In this document: in pieces, positions 5,280 through 7,760 of the stretch
Numbering within the stretch: position 1 is the first letter of the stretch
How the letters are laid out: each line of letters opens with the position of its first letter
NCBI GenBank assembly: GCA_024635465.1
Contig: JAGXIS010000181.1
Coordinates: forward strand, 1 to 7,760
Reading direction: 5' to 3'
Length of the DNA: 7,760 nucleotides
Source: Bacteroidota bacterium
Lineage (GTDB): Bacteria > Bacteroidota > Rhodothermia > Balneolales > Balneolaceae
The notes under the pieces: generated by a model
The model's database searches: none
What the model was told of the DNA's origin: nothing
What the model saw: only the letters and a program-made list of their open reading frames with translations
Program-made: the position numbers and the translations under genes

Positions 5280-5311
5280 TTTGTATTTTAGTTCATTAGT
5301 AACTGCTTTTG
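5280..5311 (+). promoter_or_regulatory. Promoter candidate for dnaN
   Basis: TTTG (5280-5283), a 20-base spacer and TGCTTTTG (5304-5311) match the TTTG / TAnnTTTG pattern with one substitution (TG for TA). The leader would be about 100 bases and includes the hairpin at 5356-5385. Pattern prediction only. Confidence 0.35.
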
Positions 5312-5355
5312 GTTATACCGAATGCAGTTGATCAAATTTTCACCCTATTGATTTC

Positions 5356-5385
5356 GGTTTCATCTATCTTCAAGAGGAAGAAACC
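5356..5385 (+). promoter_or_regulatory. Hairpin in the dnaN leader
   Basis: CTTC (5368-5371) and GAAG (5377-5380) pair around AAGAG, and GGTTT (5356-5360) pairs with AAACC (5381-5385), leaving a 7-base bulge on the left arm. It ends 33 bases before the dnaN ATG. It may tune translation or mRNA stability; the stem is modest and could be chance. Confidence 0.25.
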
Positions 5386-5418
5386 AATCATCAGACCTTA
5401 AACTATTGAAAACCGGTT

Positions 5419-6537
5419 ATGAAATTTAATGTATCCAGCAAAGATTTAAACGACGGGCTATCAGCAGTAATTGGTGCAGTTCCATCGAAAGCAACACTGC
5501 CAATATTGGAAACCATCTTATTTGAGAGTGAAGATGGGAAACTAAAACTCACGGCAACAGACTTAGAAATTTCGATCATCGAATATATTGAAGCGGATAT
5601 CGAAGAGGAGGGATCTATCGCTATTCCTGCCCGTCGTCTGCTAGAAACGTTGCGTCAGTTACCCAATATTCCGGTATTTTTTGAGGTTGATGAAAATCAT
5701 AACGTGGAATTCAAAACGGATAAAGGTAAGTATAAGCTGGTGGGTGAAGAGGCAGATGAGTTTCCCGAGATTCCGGATATGGATGGTGGAATTACTCTTT
5801 CTACAGATACCGGACTCATTCAAAATGCCATCGATCGAACCATGTTTGCTGTTTCGACTGATGATCTTCGTCCGGCCATGATGGGTGTGTTTTTTGACAT
5901 CGGCACAACTGAATCAAAATTTGTGGCTACGGATGGACATCGTCTCGTTAAATATGTAAATCAGGATTTTAAATCTGAAAAACCACTCTCATTTATTGTT
6001 CCGGATAAGGCACTACATCTCGTATCGAAATCACTCGATTCCGATGATTGTGAACTCACCGTATCGGATGACCATGCACAATTCAGCAGTGGTAACACTA
6101 TCGTTATAACCAGACTCATAAACGAACAATACCCTAATTATGATTCTGTAATTCCCCGGGATAACGATAAAATATTACTGGTCGATAAAGCACAGATGCT
6201 CTCAACCGTTCGGCGTGTCTCTGTATTTTCCAGTTCAACAACCCGTCAGATTCGGCTTCATCTTCAAAAAGATAAGCTCACTATTCGGGCAGAAGATCTG
6301 GATATGAGCAGTGAGGCTAAAGAGACTATTTCCTGTGATTATGCTGCTGATGAAATGGAGATCGGTTTTAACGCTAAATATCTGGCTGATGTTCTGAACA
6401 ATGTGGATGGAGATGAAGCGAAGTTTGAATTTTCAACTCCAAACAGAGCAGGCATCGTGAAACCGGCAGAAGAGAGTGATGAAGAACAGATGCTGATGCT
6501 GGTTATGCCCGTCATGTTAAATAGTTATGGTTCTTAA
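5419..6537 (+). CDS. dnaN: DNA polymerase III beta subunit (sliding clamp)
   Basis: A 372-residue beta clamp, the usual length, which dimerises into the ring that holds the replicative polymerase and other partners on DNA. The N-terminal clamp domain (about 1-120) begins MKFNVSSKDL and includes LPILETILFES and LTATDLEI; LETLRQLP lies at about 75-82. The middle domain (about 125-245) carries ATDGHRLV, and the C-terminal domain (about 246-372) includes RVSVFSSSTTRQIRLHL. It ends in MPVMLNSYGS, the variant of the C-terminal MPMRL partner-binding strand seen in Bacteroidota-like clamps. dnaA is not adjacent, so this is not the classical dnaA-dnaN origin arrangement; separation of the two is common in this phylum. 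The next gene starts 9 bases after the stop, indicating co-transcription. No Shine-Dalgarno is seen. Confidence 0.98.
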   Translation: MKFNVSSKDLNDGLSAVIGAVPSKATLPILETILFESEDGKLKLTATDLEISIIEYIEADIEEEGSIAIPARRLLETLRQLPNIPVFFEVDENHNVEFKTDKGKYKLVGEEADEFPEIPDMDGGITLSTDTGLIQNAIDRTMFAVSTDDLRPAMMGVFFDIGTTESKFVATDGHRLVKYVNQDFKSEKPLSFIVPDKALHLVSKSLDSDDCELTVSDDHAQFSSGNTIVITRLINEQYPNYDSVIPRDNDKILLVDKAQMLSTVRRVSVFSSSTTRQIRLHLQKDKLTIRAEDLDMSSEAKETISCDYAADEMEIGFNAKYLADVLNNVDGDEAKFEFSTPNRAGIVKPAEESDEEQMLMLVMPVMLNSYGS

Positions 6538-6546
6538 AAACGATCC

Positions 6547-7344
6547 ATGCACTCATCTTCAATTATTACGCTTACGACAGACTTTGGTTATCGGGATCAC
6601 TATGTAAGCGCAATGAAAGCGGTGATATTGGGAATTGTGCCGGATGTTCGGCTTGTAGATATATCCCACGAAATCCCCCCTCATGATACAATGGCCGGAG
6701 CCTGGGTTGTTCGCAATTCAGCCATGCTCTATCCCCCCGGCACCATTCATCTGGTCGTCGTAGATCCCGGTGTGGGCACCGACAGGAAACCGGTTGCCAT
6801 TCAGATCAATGACCAAACATTTGTAGGTCCCGATAATGGACTCTTCTCGCTAATTGCTGAAGATTTTGACTATAAAGCGGTCTCATTAACGAATAAAAAA
6901 TACTGGAGAAATAACAGATCCAATACATTTCATGGCAGGGATATTTTTGCGTCTGTAGCAGCTCATCTTTCCAAAGGGGTTAAAATGAGTGATTTGGGAG
7001 TGGAATTAGACAAATTGGTTACCTATCGATGGGCCGTTCCAATTTCAGATAAAGACGGTATTCAAGGGTGGATTGTGCATATCGACAGGTACGGTAATCT
7101 GATCACAAATATTCCGGAGTCGCTATTGCGTGATAACCTGCATGAATCACAAGCGATACGAATTTATGTTGGTAATACCATTCTGGATGAAATTTCAACA
7201 ACATTTGCTTCTGTTACCGATGGCGAACCGGTTGCTTACATCGGCAGCTCTGATAAGCTTGAGATTGCTATTAACAGAGGAAATGCAAAAGAGATGCTGG
7301 GTGTAGAGAAAGGAGCTCAGATTTCGATCATCATTCAAAAATAG
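6547..7344 (+). CDS. S-adenosyl-L-methionine hydrolase (adenosine-forming), DUF62 family
   Basis: A 265-residue soluble enzyme of the SAM hydroxide adenosyltransferase (DUF62, PF01887) family, which is also home to the fluorinase and chlorinase. The known reaction of ordinary members is hydrolysis of SAM to adenosine and methionine. Visible motifs are ITLTTDFG (7-14), VDISHEIPPHD (37-47), VVVDPGVGTDR (70-80), GPDNGLF (94-100), TFHGRDIF (127-134) and HIDRYGNLITN (178-188). The Asp-Arg-His triad that positions the attacking hydroxide corresponds to Asp73, Arg80 and His129, all present. I saw nothing that points to a halogenase; the triad argues for hydrolysis. The gene begins 9 bases after dnaN without its own promoter or Shine-Dalgarno, so it is probably expressed from the dnaN promoter. 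The length is typical of the family. Confidence 0.95.
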   Translation: MHSSSIITLTTDFGYRDHYVSAMKAVILGIVPDVRLVDISHEIPPHDTMAGAWVVRNSAMLYPPGTIHLVVVDPGVGTDRKPVAIQINDQTFVGPDNGLFSLIAEDFDYKAVSLTNKKYWRNNRSNTFHGRDIFASVAAHLSKGVKMSDLGVELDKLVTYRWAVPISDKDGIQGWIVHIDRYGNLITNIPESLLRDNLHESQAIRIYVGNTILDEISTTFASVTDGEPVAYIGSSDKLEIAINRGNAKEMLGVEKGAQISIIIQK

Positions 7345-7345
7345 C

Positions 7346-7365
7346 GAAACACCTGAACGTGTTCC
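7346..7365 (+). other. Hairpin immediately after the SAM hydrolase stop
   Basis: GAAACAC (7346-7352) and GTGTTCC (7359-7365) pair over 6 of 7 positions around the loop CTGAAC, starting 2 bases past the stop codon. No T-tract follows, so it is a weak terminator at most; it could be a 3' processing or stability element between this gene and the next one downstream. Confidence 0.3.
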
Positions 7366-7432
7366 TCGTATCAAGGGTTATATTTGTAGATTCACATAGG
7401 ATTCATCACTTTCTAATCAACTGTAAATCGAT

Positions 7433-7760
7433 ATGAGTTTGGAAGTCAGATCACCCCTATACGAAGATGAACGCATCTCACTTCCAGATGATATTGCGAT
7501 TCTATCCAAGACATTTAACGGAACGGTCTGTTCCGCAAAAGGTGATGAGTACTCCATTAAAAATAATGTGGTTGATCTGCTGACGAAGGAAAAAAGTTAT
7601 ACCCTGGCTCAAAGTACCAATCACTGGAAATTGACCGCTACAGTTTACGAAGATATTTGGCGCGTTCGTTCTCTATCCCTGTTAACGGGTGAGCTATTCC
7701 CCATAGAAAAAGAGAAAGAACTACTTAAAAAGTGGGTCAATCCACAGCCCGGATTAACCC
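7433..7760 (+). CDS. Probable SAM-dependent methyltransferase, N-terminal part (3' end beyond window)
   Basis: An open frame of 109 codons from the ATG at 7433 to the right edge, too close to the edge to show its stop. The protein starts MSLEVRSPLYEDERISLP. A small N-terminal segment (about 20-52) containing SAKGDEYSIKNNVVDLL resembles the Trm112-like or zinc-ribbon-like leader of many class I methyltransferases. It is followed by YEDIWRVRSLSLLTGELFPIEKEKELLKKWV (72-102), the lead-in helix seen before the SAM-binding motif I (a DVGCGTG-type loop), which would come just past the edge. Only Cys33 is present here, so a zinc site is unlikely. The call rests on this lead-in and would be settled by the next 60 bases. 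It lies 88 bases after the SAM hydrolase gene; a weak TTTG (7383-7386) with a poor -7 partner leaves an own promoter possible. Confidence 0.6.
   Translation, partial: MSLEVRSPLYEDERISLPDDIAILSKTFNGTVCSAKGDEYSIKNNVVDLLTKEKSYTLAQSTNHWKLTATVYEDIWRVRSLSLLTGELFPIEKEKELLKKWVNPQPGLT

Larger units (their letters stand above)
5102..5418. other. 317-base intergenic region before dnaN
   Basis: An AT-rich spacer. A promoter candidate for dnaN is at 5280-5311 and a leader hairpin at 5356-5385. A short stem CAACC (5176-5180) / GGTTG (5190-5194) lies 75 bases past the DEAD-box-like stop but lacks a T-tract, so no clear terminator is seen. A 39-codon open frame (5126-5245) has no start signals and no family resemblance and was not called. 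Confidence 0.5.

Noticed and set aside
5102..5418. Replication origin next to dnaN
   Set aside because: No dnaA gene, no cluster of TTATNCACA-type DnaA boxes and no iterons are visible in the spacer.
1..7760. CRISPR arrays, insertion sequences, toxin-antitoxin or defence operons
   Set aside because: No spaced direct repeats, transposase, integrase, nuclease or toxin-like frames were found on either strand.

Overview
The window (about 42% GC) looks like chromosomal DNA of a bacterium in the wider Bacteroidota group, possibly a Balneolota/Rhodothermota-type lineage. This rests on TTTG / TAnnTTTG-like promoter pairs with 19-20 base spacers, the near absence of Shine-Dalgarno sequences, the Bacteroidota flavour of the ABC-F, SecG and sliding-clamp proteins, and intergenic stem-loop repeats of a kind seen in those genomes. 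The phylum is an inference. No phage, transposon, CRISPR array, tRNA or rRNA is visible.

Left part (1-2094). The N-terminal third of an ABC-F ATPase runs leftward off the window edge. A small DUF3820-family gene (471-707) and a complete acetate kinase gene, ackA (806-2029), run rightward. ackA converges on secG (2095-2463, minus), and one hairpin between them serves as a terminator with its U-tract on the secG side.

Middle part (2464-5101). A 272-base gap upstream of secG holds a good secG promoter candidate, two stem-loop or repeat-like GC-richer segments and a perfect 10-bp AT palindrome. Next come a leftward SRAP-fold gene (2736-3368) and a rightward DEAD-box-fold gene (3737-5101), which diverge from a 368-base spacer. 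Both proteins keep the fold signatures of their families but have lost the catalytic residues: Cys2, Glu and His in SRAP, and motifs I, II, III, V and VI in the helicase. They read as two adjacent nucleic-acid-binding pseudoenzymes and are the most unusual thing in the window.

Right part (5102-7760). After a 317-base spacer with a promoter candidate come dnaN (5419-6537), a SAM hydrolase of the DUF62 family 9 bases later (6547-7344), and the N-terminal part of a probable SAM-dependent methyltransferase cut by the window edge (7433-7760). The last two both concern S-adenosylmethionine, and all three are probably co-transcribed at least in part.

Functionally the genes are mostly housekeeping: translation factor ATPase, acetate metabolism, Sec translocation, replication clamp and SAM turnover. 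No classical defence or mobile system is recognisable. The candidates for new biology are the SRAP/DEAD pseudoenzyme pair, an Ala-for-Ser change in the ABC-F Walker A motif, and paired hairpins in the ABC-F leader.
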